A program made the translations under genes and the position numbers. The notes beneath the pieces were generated by a model. The model was not told the DNA's origin and did not search any database. It worked only from the letters and a program-made list of their open reading frames with translations. Of a DNA stretch of 64,000 nucleotides, positions 26,403-37,600 are shown piece by piece; positions within the stretch are counted from its first letter, which is position 1, and each line of letters opens with the position of its first letter. The stretch comes from Verrucomicrobiia bacterium (GTDB taxonomy: Bacteria; Verrucomicrobiota; Verrucomicrobiia; Palsa-1439), in assembly GCA_022072455.1 (NCBI GenBank), contig JAJVHY010000016.1:6032-70031 (forward strand), read 5' to 3'.

Positions 26403-27821
26403 ATGGCGAAAATCGCAATGATCGGCGCTGGTAGTTTGGTGTTCTGCAAAACGTTGATGGCGGATTTTCTCGCCACCCCCGCGCTCGCCGGTAGCGAGTA
26501 TCGCTTGATGGCGTTGACCCACACGCGGCTCGACAAGATGCACGCGTTCGTGAAACGCATGATCAAGGACAACGGCATCAATGCCACCGTCACGGCGACG
26601 ACCGACCGGCGCGAGGCGCTCAAAGGGGCGGATTATGTCGTGGTGATGATCCAGTCCGGCGGCGTCGAGGAATTCCGGCAGGATTACGAAATCCCACTGA
26701 AATACGGCGTGGATCAGTGCATCGGCGACACTATGGGGCCGGGCGGAATCTTCCGCGCGCTGCGGCATATCCCCAACCTGCTCGATATCGCGCGCGACAT
26801 GCAGGAATTGTGTCCGAACGCGATCTTGTTCAACTACGCCAACCCGATGGCGATGTGTTGTTGGGCGCTGGGACGCGTGCCGGGGTTGCAATTCGTCGGT
26901 CTCTGTCACGGCGTCCAGACGACGATGGATTTGATCGGCAGCTTTGTCGGCCTGCCGAAGGAGGAGATAGATTTCGTCGCCGCCGGCATCAATCACATGG
27001 GCTGGTTTCTCAAGCTGGAGCACAAGGGCAAAGACCTCTACCCGACTCTGAAAAAGAACTTCGAGAAACCCGGCTACTACGTGAACGAGAAAGTCCGCGC
27101 GGAAGTGATGCGGCACTTCGGTTATTTCATGACCGAGAGCACCGGTCATCTCAGCGAATACCTCCCCTACTTCCGGAAGAATAAAAAAGCGCTCGATCTG
27201 TACTGCGACGAACCGGCCTTCGGCGGCGAGACCGGTGCGTACTACAAATACTGCGCGATGCTCGCGGAGAAATTCGCCAAGACCGATCCGCTTTCGATGG
27301 AGGCGACAAAACTCGGACCGCGGAGTGCCGAGTATTGTTCGCACATCATCGAAGCCAAAGAAACCGGCAACGTCTTCCGCCTCAACGGCAACGTCCGTAA
27401 CGACGGCTACATCACCAATCTCCCGAACGGCTGCTGCGTCGAAGTCCCCATGTTCGTCGACCGGCTCGGACTGCATCCGACGGTCGTCGGCAACTTACCG
27501 GTTCAATGTGCGGCGTTAAACATGACGAACATCCTCGTCCAAGGCTTGACCGTCGAAGCCAGTTTTACCGGCGATCCGGAGTTGGTGATGAACGCCGTGG
27601 CAATGGATCCGTTGACGGCGTCCGTGCTGACGTTGAAAGAAATCCGCGACATGACGGCCGAGATGCTGCAAGCTGAGGCGAAGTACCTGCCGCAATTCGC
27701 CGGTAAGAAGCTCCGCGCAGTACCGACCATCAGCATCCCGAAGAACGTCAAGCGCGCTGAAGTCCCACTCGACCCCGCGTTGGCCATTGCCAATCGATTC
27801 GGCAAGCTCGCGTCGGCCTGA
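26403..27821 (+). CDS. Glycoside hydrolase family 4 enzyme (alpha-galactosidase/alpha-glucosidase-like)
   Basis: GH4 enzymes cleave glycosides by an NAD- and Mn-dependent oxidation-elimination mechanism. This 472-residue protein has the N-terminal Rossmann start 'KIAMIGAGSLVFCKTLMADF', 'ADYVVVMIQSGG', 'NYANPMAMCCWAL', the metal Cys-His in 'VGLCHGVQTTMDL' and a metal His in 'GINHMGWFLKL', in the order seen in MelA-type enzymes. The YGV...IGDTMGPGGIFRALR segment (part quoted) fits the alpha-galactosidase/galacturonidase side of the family. It is the last gene of the sugar unit. The exact glycoside cannot be fixed by eye. Confidence 0.92.
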   Translation: MAKIAMIGAGSLVFCKTLMADFLATPALAGSEYRLMALTHTRLDKMHAFVKRMIKDNGINATVTATTDRREALKGADYVVVMIQSGGVEEFRQDYEIPLKYGVDQCIGDTMGPGGIFRALRHIPNLLDIARDMQELCPNAILFNYANPMAMCCWALGRVPGLQFVGLCHGVQTTMDLIGSFVGLPKEEIDFVAAGINHMGWFLKLEHKGKDLYPTLKKNFEKPGYYVNEKVRAEVMRHFGYFMTESTGHLSEYLPYFRKNKKALDLYCDEPAFGGETGAYYKYCAMLAEKFAKTDPLSMEATKLGPRSAEYCSHIIEAKETGNVFRLNGNVRNDGYITNLPNGCCVEVPMFVDRLGLHPTVVGNLPVQCAALNMTNILVQGLTVEASFTGDPELVMNAVAMDPLTASVLTLKEIRDMTAEMLQAEAKYLPQFAGKKLRAVPTISIPKNVKRAEVPLDPALAIANRFGKLASA

Positions 27822-27856
27822 TACCGCAGCGTTGAGTTTGAGCCCGCGGGCGTGAT

Positions 27857-28555
27857 TCAGCGGGGCTTGGCAGGGATGCGCCGGGCACTCCGCAACACGC
27901 CGGGCTCCGGGTCAACCACCGTCAGAGCATCAAGCTCAATGAATAGTTCGTCCATGTTCGTCTCGTCAGACAACGCCCGGATGCCGCGCACCTCGCCGCC
28001 GGCAATTTTCCGTTGCACATTCTCGATCTGCTTCTTGTTGGGATCGAGCGACAAGAGATAAAACCGTGCCGCCGGGAAGAGGCCGCGCAACGCCAACGCT
28101 TCGAGGTCGGCCTGTTTGTAACGTTCACGCAAGCTGGTTTTGGGACTGAGCACCACCGGGCCATATTCCTTGGTGAAGATCACGACATCGTAAAAATTTT
28201 TGGGGATTCCCTTGAACTCCGCCTGCCAGTAGACCGGTTTCTTCCCGCGCTCCAACAACGCCGCAATCAAGCTGTATTCCATCCACGTGCCGGCATAATT
28301 GGCGATGGAATTCGGCGATTTACCGAGCTTGGCCGCGTGCTCGCGCCCGCGCCGGTCTGTCTCGAACACAAAATGACCGACACCCTTCTTCAAATCCGCC
28401 GGTTGCACGACCTCGTCATACAACTGCGTGGTGAGTTTGTTTTCGTTCGGTTCAATCCCCAGTTGCACCAACCACCCGGGCGCAGTCCCCGCAGTCACGA
28501 CCTCCCCACCGATGAGTAAAACACCGCTGACGATGAGGATGTGGATTGCTTTCAT
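27857..28555 (-). CDS. Secreted hypothetical protein with a nuclease-like motif
   Basis: A 232-residue protein with a signal peptide at 1-22 (HILIVSGVLLIGGEVVTAG). I do not recognise the family. The centre has 'SIANYAGTWMEYSLIAALL' and then 'FYDVVIFTKEYGPVVLSPKTSLRERYKQAD' in two parts (about residues 120-150). An Asp followed after a loop by a Lys in 'SPKTS' and then 'RERYKQ' resembles the PD-(D/E)xK core of some type II restriction enzymes, but the acidic residue before the Lys is replaced, so catalysis is doubtful. The ATG chosen gives a clean signal peptide. It lies 32 bases downstream of the MFS gene and may be part of that operon. Confidence 0.55.
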   Translation of the reverse strand: MKAIHILIVSGVLLIGGEVVTAGTAPGWLVQLGIEPNENKLTTQLYDEVVQPADLKKGVGHFVFETDRRGREHAAKLGKSPNSIANYAGTWMEYSLIAALLERGKKPVYWQAEFKGIPKNFYDVVIFTKEYGPVVLSPKTSLRERYKQADLEALALRGLFPAARFYLLSLDPNKKQIENVQRKIAGGEVRGIRALSDETNMDELFIELDALTVVDPEPGVLRSARRIPAKPR

Positions 28556-28587
28556 GCCGCACATTTTCCGCCGCGCGCTTTGGATTG

Positions 28588-29769
28588 TCAAACCTTCCGG
28601 CCACTTCGCCAAATCAACCACGCCCCGGCACTGAACAGCACCGTGCTATACGCGAAGGCCACCGCCGTCCCGAACGCCGTCCACAACACCCCCACCACCA
28701 CGCTGCTCAGAAAATCACCCACGCCGTTGACCGTCGCCAAGACCCCGAACCCCATGCCGTGATGTTCCTTGTCCACTAGCTCCGCCGCCAGCGAATCCTC
28801 CAACGCCTCCTCGGTCGCCACAAAGATCCCGGCCAACACAAACACCAGCCCCAGCACCGGCAAGTTCAGCGGTGCAAAAACCAGGATCAATCCGGTCACC
28901 GCCGCAAGCCCATACCCACCGGCCAGCACCGCGCGCTTGTCATACCGGTCCGCCAACCACCCGGCCACAAACGCAAACCCGGCATAGAGCACGTTGTGCA
29001 ACACATAAAGCGACACGGCAATCGTCGCCGCCTTGCCGGCGCCGTGCAAAGGCGTGAGCTGCTGTGTCGCCAGCAAAATCAACAGCGTGTGCGCAAAATC
29101 ACCGGCGCCAAATAATCCGACCGCCAGCAAGAACCGTTGAAACGATTTCGGCAACGCCGTCAGCCGCGCCCGAAACGAAATGTACTTCACATGGACGCGT
29201 TCCTGTTCCTTGACCAGACACCCAATCGCCGTCGCCGCCAGCAATCCCGGGACAAGCGTCACCAGTAACACGCGCGAGAAATTTCCGCCGAACGCCGCGA
29301 GCAACAGCGTGGCCGTGATTGGCCCGACGATCGCGCCGCACGTATCCATCATCCGCTCAAACCCAAACGCGCGCCCATACGTTGCCGGCGTCACCGCCGC
29401 CGCCAACAGCGCCTTGCGCACCGGCGTCCGCACCCCGCGCCCCAACCACGCGCCCGCCCGGCATACCAAAATGTGCCACGCCTGCGTCGCCAGTCCGATG
29501 CATGCCGTGCCGGTTGCCGTCACGAGATAGCCGGCCACCGCGATCGGTTTCCGCCGGCGCAGTTGGTCAGTAAAATACCCTGACCCCATCTTTGCAAAAC
29601 TCGCCAACCCATCCGACACGCCTTCGATGATGCCGAGCCACGCCGCCGCCACGCCCATCGTCGCCAAGAACGCCGGCATCACCGCCGTCGCGATCTCATG
29701 CGACCAATCACTGAGCAACGACGCCAACCCGATCCCGAGCACCGTGCGATTGAGCCAGCGGGCCTTCAT
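28588..29769 (-). CDS. Major facilitator superfamily transporter
   Basis: A 393-residue MFS protein with about twelve helices. The first-loop signature is 'GVSDGLASFAKMGSGYFTDQLRRRKPIAVAG' read in parts: an MFS 'G-x-x-x-D-x-x-x-R-R' pattern. A second, similar loop is 'FVAGWLADRYDKRAVLAGGYG', and 'GRGVRTPVRKALLAAAVTP' is typical of the YqgE/bacterial drug- or metabolite-exporter branch. Its ATG overlaps the stop of the MOT1-like gene (ATGA), so it is translated with it. Substrate not predictable from sequence. Confidence 0.85.
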   Translation of the reverse strand: MKARWLNRTVLGIGLASLLSDWSHEIATAVMPAFLATMGVAAAWLGIIEGVSDGLASFAKMGSGYFTDQLRRRKPIAVAGYLVTATGTACIGLATQAWHILVCRAGAWLGRGVRTPVRKALLAAAVTPATYGRAFGFERMMDTCGAIVGPITATLLLAAFGGNFSRVLLVTLVPGLLAATAIGCLVKEQERVHVKYISFRARLTALPKSFQRFLLAVGLFGAGDFAHTLLILLATQQLTPLHGAGKAATIAVSLYVLHNVLYAGFAFVAGWLADRYDKRAVLAGGYGLAAVTGLILVFAPLNLPVLGLVFVLAGIFVATEEALEDSLAAELVDKEHHGMGFGVLATVNGVGDFLSSVVVGVLWTAFGTAVAFAYSTVLFSAGAWLIWRSGRKV

Positions 29770-30911
29770 TCCGTCGTCACCTTGATCCAGCCGGACCGCA
29801 CCGCGTAGACCAACGCCGAGCCGGCCACCAACGCAATGACGTAGCCATACGGCAACCCGCCGGCAATCAACCCGATCAACAACGCCATCACGAAATCGGG
29901 TTTGCTGTCGGTCAGATCCCGCACCAGAGCCAACAGCGTCAGCCCCTCAAACAACAAAATCACGCCAAGCACTGACAAGGGAAACACCTTCGTCAATGCC
30001 CCAAAGCCATCGCTGAAAAACAACCCGAGCGCCAAGTACAAGCCGCCGTAAATCACCACCGACCCGCCGGTGCGACCACCAAACGCGTAATGCCCGGCCA
30101 TCCCGCCTGACCCGTGACAGACCGGGACACCGCCGAACCACGGAGCGACGAGATTCATCAGCGAATACGTCAACCCGATCCGCCGCACGGACAGCGGTTG
30201 GTCCGGGAAGAAATCGTGCGCGACTTGCCGGGTCGCGAGAATCGAGTTGCCGAGCGACAGCGGAATTTGCGGTAACGCGAGCACGAGAAAACCGGTCACA
30301 ATGTCCGGCCACTCCGGCACGCGCCATTGCGGCAGATGCACCGCAACCGCCGGCAACGCGGTGATCTCATTCCAGCGAAACACAACCGCATAACCGATGC
30401 CGAGCGCAATCAACGCCAACGCCGCCGGCAATTTGTGGTTCCCGAGCAACACAACGGCGATGACAAACCCGATCCCCGCCAGCGCATAACTGACCGGGCC
30501 GTCACTCGGGATGTATTGGCGCAAGGCAAGTTGGACGAGTTGCACGCCGAGGCCGAACTGGATGCCGCGCACAACGGTTTTCGGAATCACCCGCGCCAAC
30601 CAATCGAGCGCCCGCGTCGCCGTCAGCACAAGCATCACCACGCCGATGGCCAACCCGGCACCGTAAATGACATTGCCGGTCAACTTCTGTGATATGACCA
30701 ACACCGCGACCGCCTTCAATGGCTGCACCGGCATTGGCAGCCGGTACGTCAGCGCCGTCAGCACCTGCATCGCGCCGAACATGAACAGCACGCTCGCCGG
30801 ATCCAACCCACTGGCGAGAATCATCCCGACGAGCAACGGAAAATCCGTCCCAATGTCGCCCAGCGCCCCCGCCCACTCGTGCCGGTTAAAGCGTAGGGGA
30901 AATTTCATCAC
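29766..30911 (-). CDS. MOT1-family molybdate/sulfate transporter-like protein
   Basis: A 381-residue polytopic protein close in pattern to the plant/bacterial MOT1 molybdate transporters. The two signature blocks are 'GALGDIGTDFPLLVGMILAS' near the N-terminus and 'MPVQPLKAVAVLVI', with the second-half counterpart 'GGVPVCHGSGGMAGHYAFGG'. About ten helices. The transported anion (molybdate, sulfate or another oxyanion) is not certain. It starts 6 bases after DUF190 and overlaps the MFS gene, so it belongs to the crcB-DUF190-MOT1-MFS operon. Confidence 0.85.
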   Translation of the reverse strand: MMKFPLRFNRHEWAGALGDIGTDFPLLVGMILASGLDPASVLFMFGAMQVLTALTYRLPMPVQPLKAVAVLVISQKLTGNVIYGAGLAIGVVMLVLTATRALDWLARVIPKTVVRGIQFGLGVQLVQLALRQYIPSDGPVSYALAGIGFVIAVVLLGNHKLPAALALIALGIGYAVVFRWNEITALPAVAVHLPQWRVPEWPDIVTGFLVLALPQIPLSLGNSILATRQVAHDFFPDQPLSVRRIGLTYSLMNLVAPWFGGVPVCHGSGGMAGHYAFGGRTGGSVVIYGGLYLALGLFFSDGFGALTKVFPLSVLGVILLFEGLTLLALVRDLTDSKPDFVMALLIGLIAGGLPYGYVIALVAGSALVYAVRSGWIKVTTE

Positions 30912-30917
30912 GCCCGA

Positions 30918-31262
30918 TCACAACTTCGCCGGGTTGCCAGCGTATTTGATGACGTGAACTTTTTCCAGTGTGACCAGGCCATCGCGAACCATCTCGTCGA
31001 GTTCGGGGAGGAAGGCGGCGATTTTTTCTTCCTTGTCCACGATCTCGATGAGTACCGGCAGGTCCTCGCTGAGGCGGAGAATTTTTGCGGTGTGCAAATG
31101 GGAATGCGCGCCGAACCCCATCGAGCCGCGCCAGACAGTTGCGCCGGCGAGACTACGTTCGCGCGCTTTGAGGACGATGGCCTCGTAGAGCGGCGTGTGC
31201 TGCCATTTGTCGAGTTCGCCGATGTAAATGCGCAACAAGGTGCCTTCGCCTTCGAGTTTCAT
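30918..31262 (-). CDS. DUF190 family protein
   Basis: A 114-residue ferredoxin-like-fold protein of DUF190 ('TLLRIYIGELDKWQHTPLYE', 'KARERSLAGATVWRGSMGFG', 'LPVLIEIVDKEEKIAAFLP'). The family resembles PII signalling proteins and is repeatedly found next to crcB, so it is thought to support fluoride resistance, though its biochemical role is unknown. Its ATG overlaps the crcB stop as ATGA, which fixes the start 80 codons inside the longest frame. Confidence 0.9.
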   Translation of the reverse strand: MKLEGEGTLLRIYIGELDKWQHTPLYEAIVLKARERSLAGATVWRGSMGFGAHSHLHTAKILRLSEDLPVLIEIVDKEEKIAAFLPELDEMVRDGLVTLEKVHVIKYAGNPAKL

Positions 31263-31639
31263 GAGGTGCCTCCGTGAAGTAAGCGGCCGCAGACCACGCC
31301 GAGATAGACGCCCAGCAAACACAGCACATTCGTGCCGATGACATTCACCGCAACGGCCAACCATTCGCCGTCCCGTGCCAAGTCGAAGGTTTGCAGGCTG
31401 AAACTGGAAAAAGTCGTGTAGCCCCCACAAAAGCCAACCATCAGAAACAACCGCCATTCCGGCCGCAACGCCAGCGGGGCCAGCAGACCAATCAGAAAAC
31501 AACCGGAAAAGTTGACGACCAATGTACCAAGGGGAAACGTCGGCATCCGCTGGGCGACCAACCCGTTTAACCCATACCGGGCGACCGTGCCCAAGGCCCC
31601 GCCAAGCGCCAGCAACAATAACCGTTTGGTCAATTCCAT
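31259..31639 (-). CDS. crcB: Fluoride ion channel CrcB/Fluc
   Basis: A 126-residue, four-helix dual-topology fluoride channel that lets fluoride leave the cell. Landmarks are 'LGGALGTVARYGLNGL' in helix 1, 'GTLVVNFSGCFLIGLL' in helix 2 and the Phe-box/Na+-site region 'GFCGGYTTFSSFSLQT' in helix 3. The start is the ATG that opens helix 1 (MELTKRLL); the longer frame adds an unrelated 32 residues. First gene of a four- or five-gene operon. The 43 bases between it and the end of the giant gene show no fluoride-riboswitch pattern. Confidence 0.93.
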   Translation of the reverse strand: MELTKRLLLLALGGALGTVARYGLNGLVAQRMPTFPLGTLVVNFSGCFLIGLLAPLALRPEWRLFLMVGFCGGYTTFSSFSLQTFDLARDGEWLAVAVNVIGTNVLCLLGVYLGVVCGRLLHGGTS

Positions 31640-31682
31640 CCGCACCGATGAAAACACGATTAGCGGTAGAGTAAAGGCATTT

Positions 31683-34600
31683 TCACGGAGCGCTGACGAC
31701 GATGCGATAGAAACGCTTGGCCGCTGTAAACCCACCGGGGTCAGTGAACGTCAGCACTCCGCAATCACCGCCCTGCACCGCGCCAACCGGCGTCCAGACC
31801 GTTCCGGTCAGGTCGCCGATATACTCCAGCCGGTAGTTCAATCCAAACGTCCCGCGGACGCGCACCACCGCATCGTTGCCGGCGCGTTCGATCGCCAGGA
31901 TCGGTGGCGCGCTCGGGGGCGCACCGGCGTGCGGCTGAATCGTGATCGTCGCGGTGCCGACACCCCCGTCGTCATCGGTCACGGTCACGACGACGACCTG
32001 CGGCGTGTTGTCGCCATACTGCGTCCCGATGGTGAACGTCTTGTCAGCGTTCAACGTCAGCGCTTGCGGGCCGGTGCCGTAATCCACCGTCGCCGCCCAC
32101 GTGTCCGCGCCGGGATCGGTGAAGCTGCCCGTCAGACAGAACCCATTGCCGGCATTGCGGACGATGTTCGTCGCGATCTGAATCGCCGGCGCGAGGTTCG
32201 TGACCGTGACCGTCAATGAATCGTTACCGGTCGTGCCGCCATCGCTGACGCTGACCGCCACTGCGTACACGCCGTCATCCGCATACATCCGCGACAACGC
32301 AAATGTCTTATTTGTCATCAAACTCAATGCCTGCGTCCCGGCGCCGTCGCCGTAATTCACCGTGGCCGTCCACGTGTTCAAGTCCGGGTCCACAAATGAG
32401 CCGTTACCGGTGAACGTGCTGCCCTCGGCGATCGTCGCATTGGGTCCAGCGTCCACCTGCGGCGTCGAGCCGGTAATCTGGAGCGTGAGCGTGACCGGAC
32501 CGAACAACGGGTTACCGGCGAGGTCGGTGAAGGTGCCCGGTTGCACGGTGAACTCATACGTCCCGGCCAAGCCGGTCGGGCCGGTCAGATTGCTCACCCG
32601 GTAGCTGTTGCCGCCGAGTGGCGTGACAGGGAAGTCGCCGCTGACCGGGCTGCCGTCGCGGGTGAGTGTGACCGGTATCGTGCCGGTAACAGATTCCGAA
32701 ACCGTAAAATCAATCGCACTGACCGGCGTGGCGCGCGGATTTGGCGCGATGGGCACGATGCTGGCCGTCGGTTGCGTTTCATCAATGAAGATGTCGAGGA
32801 ACGCCTCGGGCGACACATTGCCGGCGGCGTCCACGGCGCGGGCGCGGAGTTTGTGGCTGCCCGGTGCGGCCAATGTGAACGGCGCGCCGCTTTCGCCGAG
32901 ATCGGAGCCGGTGGTGACGTTGAAAACGCGGACGGGGACGTTGGCGCTGAACGTCAGGTCGCGCGTGTTCGTGAGGGCGTCGGTGCCGGAAACGCCGCGG
33001 TCGGGCGCGATGGCGAGATTCGTCGGCGTGGCCGGGGCGGTTGTGTCCATGGTCCACGTCCGCGCGACGGTGCCGGTGCCGGGGTTGCCGGCGAGGTCGG
33101 TGAGGCCGGCGCCGTAAACGGTGAGTGCGTATTCGCCTTCGGTGCCGCTGACCCAGTTGAAGTTTGCGATTCGGTACGTCGTCGGCGTGAGCGGCGTGAT
33201 GATGAATGTGGCGGCAACCGGGTTGCCGTCGCGCGTGAGGGTGACCGGGATTGTGCCGGTGACTGGCTCCGAGAACGTCACGTCGAGCGACGGGACGACG
33301 ATGTTGCGCGGGCTGTTGACCGGGCTGAGGGCGACCGGCTGCGGCGGGGTGAGGTCAAGCGTCCACGTTCTCGTCAGCGAACCGAGACCGGCTTGGAAAT
33401 CGGTGTCCTCAACGCCGGTGGCGAACACGGTGAGCGCGTAGTTGCCGGCGACGGTGGTGAGATTGCTCAGGCTGAGGGCAAACGTCGTTTCCGATACCGG
33501 TGTGATGGTGAACGCGCCGGCGACAGGGTTGCCGTCGCGCGTGAGCAACACATCGTTCGTGCCGAAACTGCCGGGGAGGATTGGTTTAGTGAAGACGACC
33601 GGCACCTCGACGACCGGGAAGGTGATCGGGCCGATGCTGGCGACGACCGCAACGGCGTCGCCCTTGGCCCATTCGAGGCTGAGACTGTTGGCGACCGGAT
33701 TGCCGCCGAAATCTTCGATGCCGTCGCCAGTGACAGTCAGCGTGTAATTTCCATCTGGAGTCGCGAAGCCGGTCAGCCCGTTGATCCGGTAGGTGGTATT
33801 CGAGAGCAACGCAATGGTGACACTGCCATCCAGTGTGTTGGTGGTGCCGTTGCGCGTGAGCGTGAGGTCGTTGAAATCGAATGTCGCGAGATCAATCGGT
33901 TCCGAGAACGTCACATCCGCGAGGCCGGTAATCTCCAGCATCGTCGGCGCGACTGAATCTTCCACCCGGTAATGCAGCGTGTAACTGCCGGTCCCGTTGT
34001 GGTCGAACAAATGGAACAACCATTCGCGCACCGCACCCGTGCCGGCACTCGGGAAACTCCGGTCGGTCGTCCACGCATTGAGCCCGACGAGAATTTCTTT
34101 CGCGTCGGAACGCACCACGCGATGCAGCCGGTAGCCAACGCCGGGATCGGGAATCGTGAGGTAACTCCAGCCGCTCGGCTGTGTCGCGGTCAACGTCATG
34201 CTCAACGCACCGGGCGAAGCTGAGCCGGTGGCTTCGTTCACGACGGCAACGGTGCCGTCGCTCATGTGGACCGCGCCGGCCACCAGAAAATCCGGCAAGG
34301 CATCGTCGCCAACCCGGTCAGCTTGCACTTGGTGGATGAGTTCGTGAATCTCGACGCTGTCAATGAGCGAAGTCTGGTCGCCGCCGAGGTCGTCGGAATG
34401 CGCGAACGTCGCAGTGTATTCGAGGAACTTGCCCTGGAGCGTCAAGGTGAGTTGCCAACTGCCGACTTGTGACGTGCCGGGGGCGATGTCGCCGAGGTTG
34501 ACGGTGAGCGAGGGGTCGACGGCATTCGTGCCGACGGTGGTGCCGATGATCTGGAAATCAATGAGCAAACCTTTTTCGTTTTCGATTATCTCCGGTTGCG

Positions 34601-37600
34601 CGGAGGTGATGGTGAGATTGCGAGCAGCGCCCGCGCCGGTGTTTTTCACGAGCAGCCCGAGCGTGAACGGCTCGGTCGGTTCGACTTCGCTGGTGAACGG
34701 GTCGTCGCTGTAGACGTCGCGTTGCTGGAAGTAGACGAGTTGCAGGCGGGCATCGGGGTAGACTTTGATCGTGGCGCCGAGCAATGGCACGACGACTTCG
34801 TCGCCGCCGTCGAAGTAGCGGAGCGTGCCGCCGATGGTGTAGGTGCGGGGCTGGTCGGGCGCGGCGTCCTTCGTCGGGATGAAGAGGTAGCGCGCAGAGC
34901 CGCTGAGGCCGGGGTTGAGCGTGCCGGTGCCGGTCACATCGCCGAGTCCGGTGACGACAGGCGGGGTGAAGAAGAATTTATCGCTGGCCGGTTCGCCGGC
35001 CGCGTCGCGGAAATCGAGTGTGACTTGCAGTCCCGTGAGCGCATCGGCCCCGTTGTTCTCCAACTCAAACGCGCCTTGGAACGCGGTGCGCGTGGTGACC
35101 GCTTCCTGTTCGAGCCGGATGCGGACGCGGGCGCAGACGCCGGCCGTGGTCGAGTTGAGTGTCTGCAAATCGCCGGCGGTGGCGATGGCGTCGGCGAAGC
35201 GCTTGGTGGCCGGCAACGCGACCAGGTTTTGGCCGGTCACTTCACTGCAATTGCGGTTGCGGAGAAAATCCGGGCCGGTGATGTCGATCGGCACGCCCCA
35301 AACAATGTTCCAGCCGGAACCGAACCCGTAGCCGCTGGTGATGAAGTTGTACGCGGAATAACCACCACCGCACAGCCCGCAGCCGCCCGGCACCCGACTC
35401 GCGCCATAGGCGAGGATGCGTTGGCCAATGGCCTCGAAGACCGGCTGGAGCAGATCGCACAAACAACCGAGGCTGTCACCGAGCGCGTCTTTCGCGCCGG
35501 CCAAGGCACCACCCGCGCCGCCGGTCAGGCCGCCGACGATGGTCTGGCAGCCGGTCTTGAGCGCGGCTTCCTGGCAAGGCGACAATTCCGCGCCGGTACA
35601 CTGGAGCAATGCGTCGAGCGCATCGCAGCCGGCTTCAACAAGGTTGCCGCGATTTTCGAGCGCGGATTCGCCGGCTTCCTTCAGCGAATCGAGACAATCC
35701 TTCGTAGCTTGCGCGGTGCAGAGCGGCCGGAAATCGGCTTGGCGTTGCTGCATCACGTCGTTGCCACCGCACCGGTAGTAATAGAGGACGCCGACCGGCA
35801 AGCCGGGGGCGCAGTCGGGACCTTCGAGTTCGCAGGATTGCGGGGCGGGCTCTTCATCGAGCGTCACCAACCGCTTGTCCATCACGCTCGCCGCGGCCTG
35901 CATTTCGCCCACCAGCCGGCGGCGAATCAGAATCGGGACGCTGACCGTGCTCCGGGCCGGAATCAAACCGATGTCGCGCGTCAAGGGCGTCACCACATAC
36001 CGGTCGTTGCTGGGGATGACGACTTCGACGCCGTTGGCGGCGATCAAGCCTTCGTTGCGGAGGCGGAGTTCCATCTGCGTTTCTTCGCCGGGAATGACGA
36101 GTGGAATCTGGAACGGATTTTCGACGATGACATTCGGCACCGGCACTTCGGTTTCAAAAACTGATTCGAGGACGATGGTGTACTTGTCCTCCAAATCGAC
36201 CGGCACCACTGACCAGCGATACGTGACAAGTTGCCGGGAGATGAAGATTTCGGTGACATTCGTGATGCCAGGAACGATCCGGTAGAGCCGGCGGCCGGTC
36301 TGATGGCGGTCGGCGTTGACATCGATCGTGTAATCACCAGCCGTGATGTTGGGCAGGAAGACCGTGCCGTTCGTGCCGGTTACGCCGGACGCGATGGGTG
36401 CGCCATCGAGCGCGTCGCGGACAGTGACGGTCGCGTTGCTGACGAGCGGGGCACCGGCGACGTAGAACGTGTATTCGTCCGTGACCGACAAAAGCAGATC
36501 CCCGACGGCCTGCGACATGGCGCGAAACTGGAACGGTACGCTGACCCCGGTCAGCGCGCCGCCGATGGACAGGCTGCCGGGATACAACGCGAGCGGCAGA
36601 TCTGCCGGTGGGTTCAGTAACAACGTCACGATGGTTTCCGCGCCCGGTAGGAGCGACGGAATCGTTCGCGACGAAACGAGCGACAACCACGAATACACCG
36701 GCAAGTTCACGGTCAGCTCGCCGCTGGGCGCGCCGCCGTTGTTGCGGAGGGTGAATTGAACCTGCGCTTGTTGGCCCGGGATCATGCCGCGTTCGAGGAA
36801 GGCGGGCGTGGCCGCGAGTTGCGCGGCGGCGGGAACGACGGTGACGTTGAGCGGAATAACGACCACCGCGCCTTCCGTCGAAGTGACGCGGAAGAAGATC
36901 TGCGTACCCAGCGCGCTTGTGGCTGTGGTTTCGAGTGTGTACGTGAACGCCGCCGTCGAGCCGGCCGCGATGCTGGCGGGGCCGGTAAGGTTCGCGGTGA
37001 GCATAGCCGGGGCGTTGGACGTGGTAACGGCGATACCGGTGAGTGAGCGTTCGCTGAGATTGTTCAATTCAATCGTGCCGGTCACTGGCGTGCCGGTCGC
37101 AACGCGGAGCGTGAGATTATCGGGCGTGGCGGTGAAGCCGATGAGTTCAAACGAATCTTGCACCGTGTCGGCGGCAACTTTCGGGTGGTCGGCGGCGAGG
37201 TCGTAGTCACCGGCTTCATTGCCGAGCGGCTGGAACGTCGTGGCGAAATTACCGGTGGCGTCGGTGGTCACGGTCATCACCCGGCGCGTGCCGCGGACGA
37301 GGACGCGGACGGTGACCGGGACATTCGGGACGAGGTTGGTGGTGGCGGGGATGTACGCGGTGCCGGTCAGCGGAATCGCCGTGCCTTTGCCGGCGACGTT
37401 GACGGTGGTGGCGACGGTGGCGCGGTAGGCGGGGTCAACGATGATCGTCAGCGCACCGACACCGATGTTGTTCAACTCGGCACCCTCGTCAACGGCGTTG
37501 CCGGCGTCGGTGGTGACGATGAGCCAGTATTCGCCCGGCGTCTCCGGCAGCATGATCGTCGGGGATTGCGTGTACGCCTCGCCAATGGCCAGCGCCGGGG

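Noticed and set aside
31640-31682. Fluoride riboswitch upstream of crcB
   Set aside because: Only 43 bases separate crcB from the giant gene, and no GGCGATGG-type pattern or pseudoknot arms were visible there or just inside the gene.
32541-36164. Other long plus-strand ORFs opposite the giant gene (for example 32541-33956 and 34596-36164)
   Set aside because: Same reason: shadow frames with no start signal and no recognisable family. The minus strand carries clear domains and a signal peptide.
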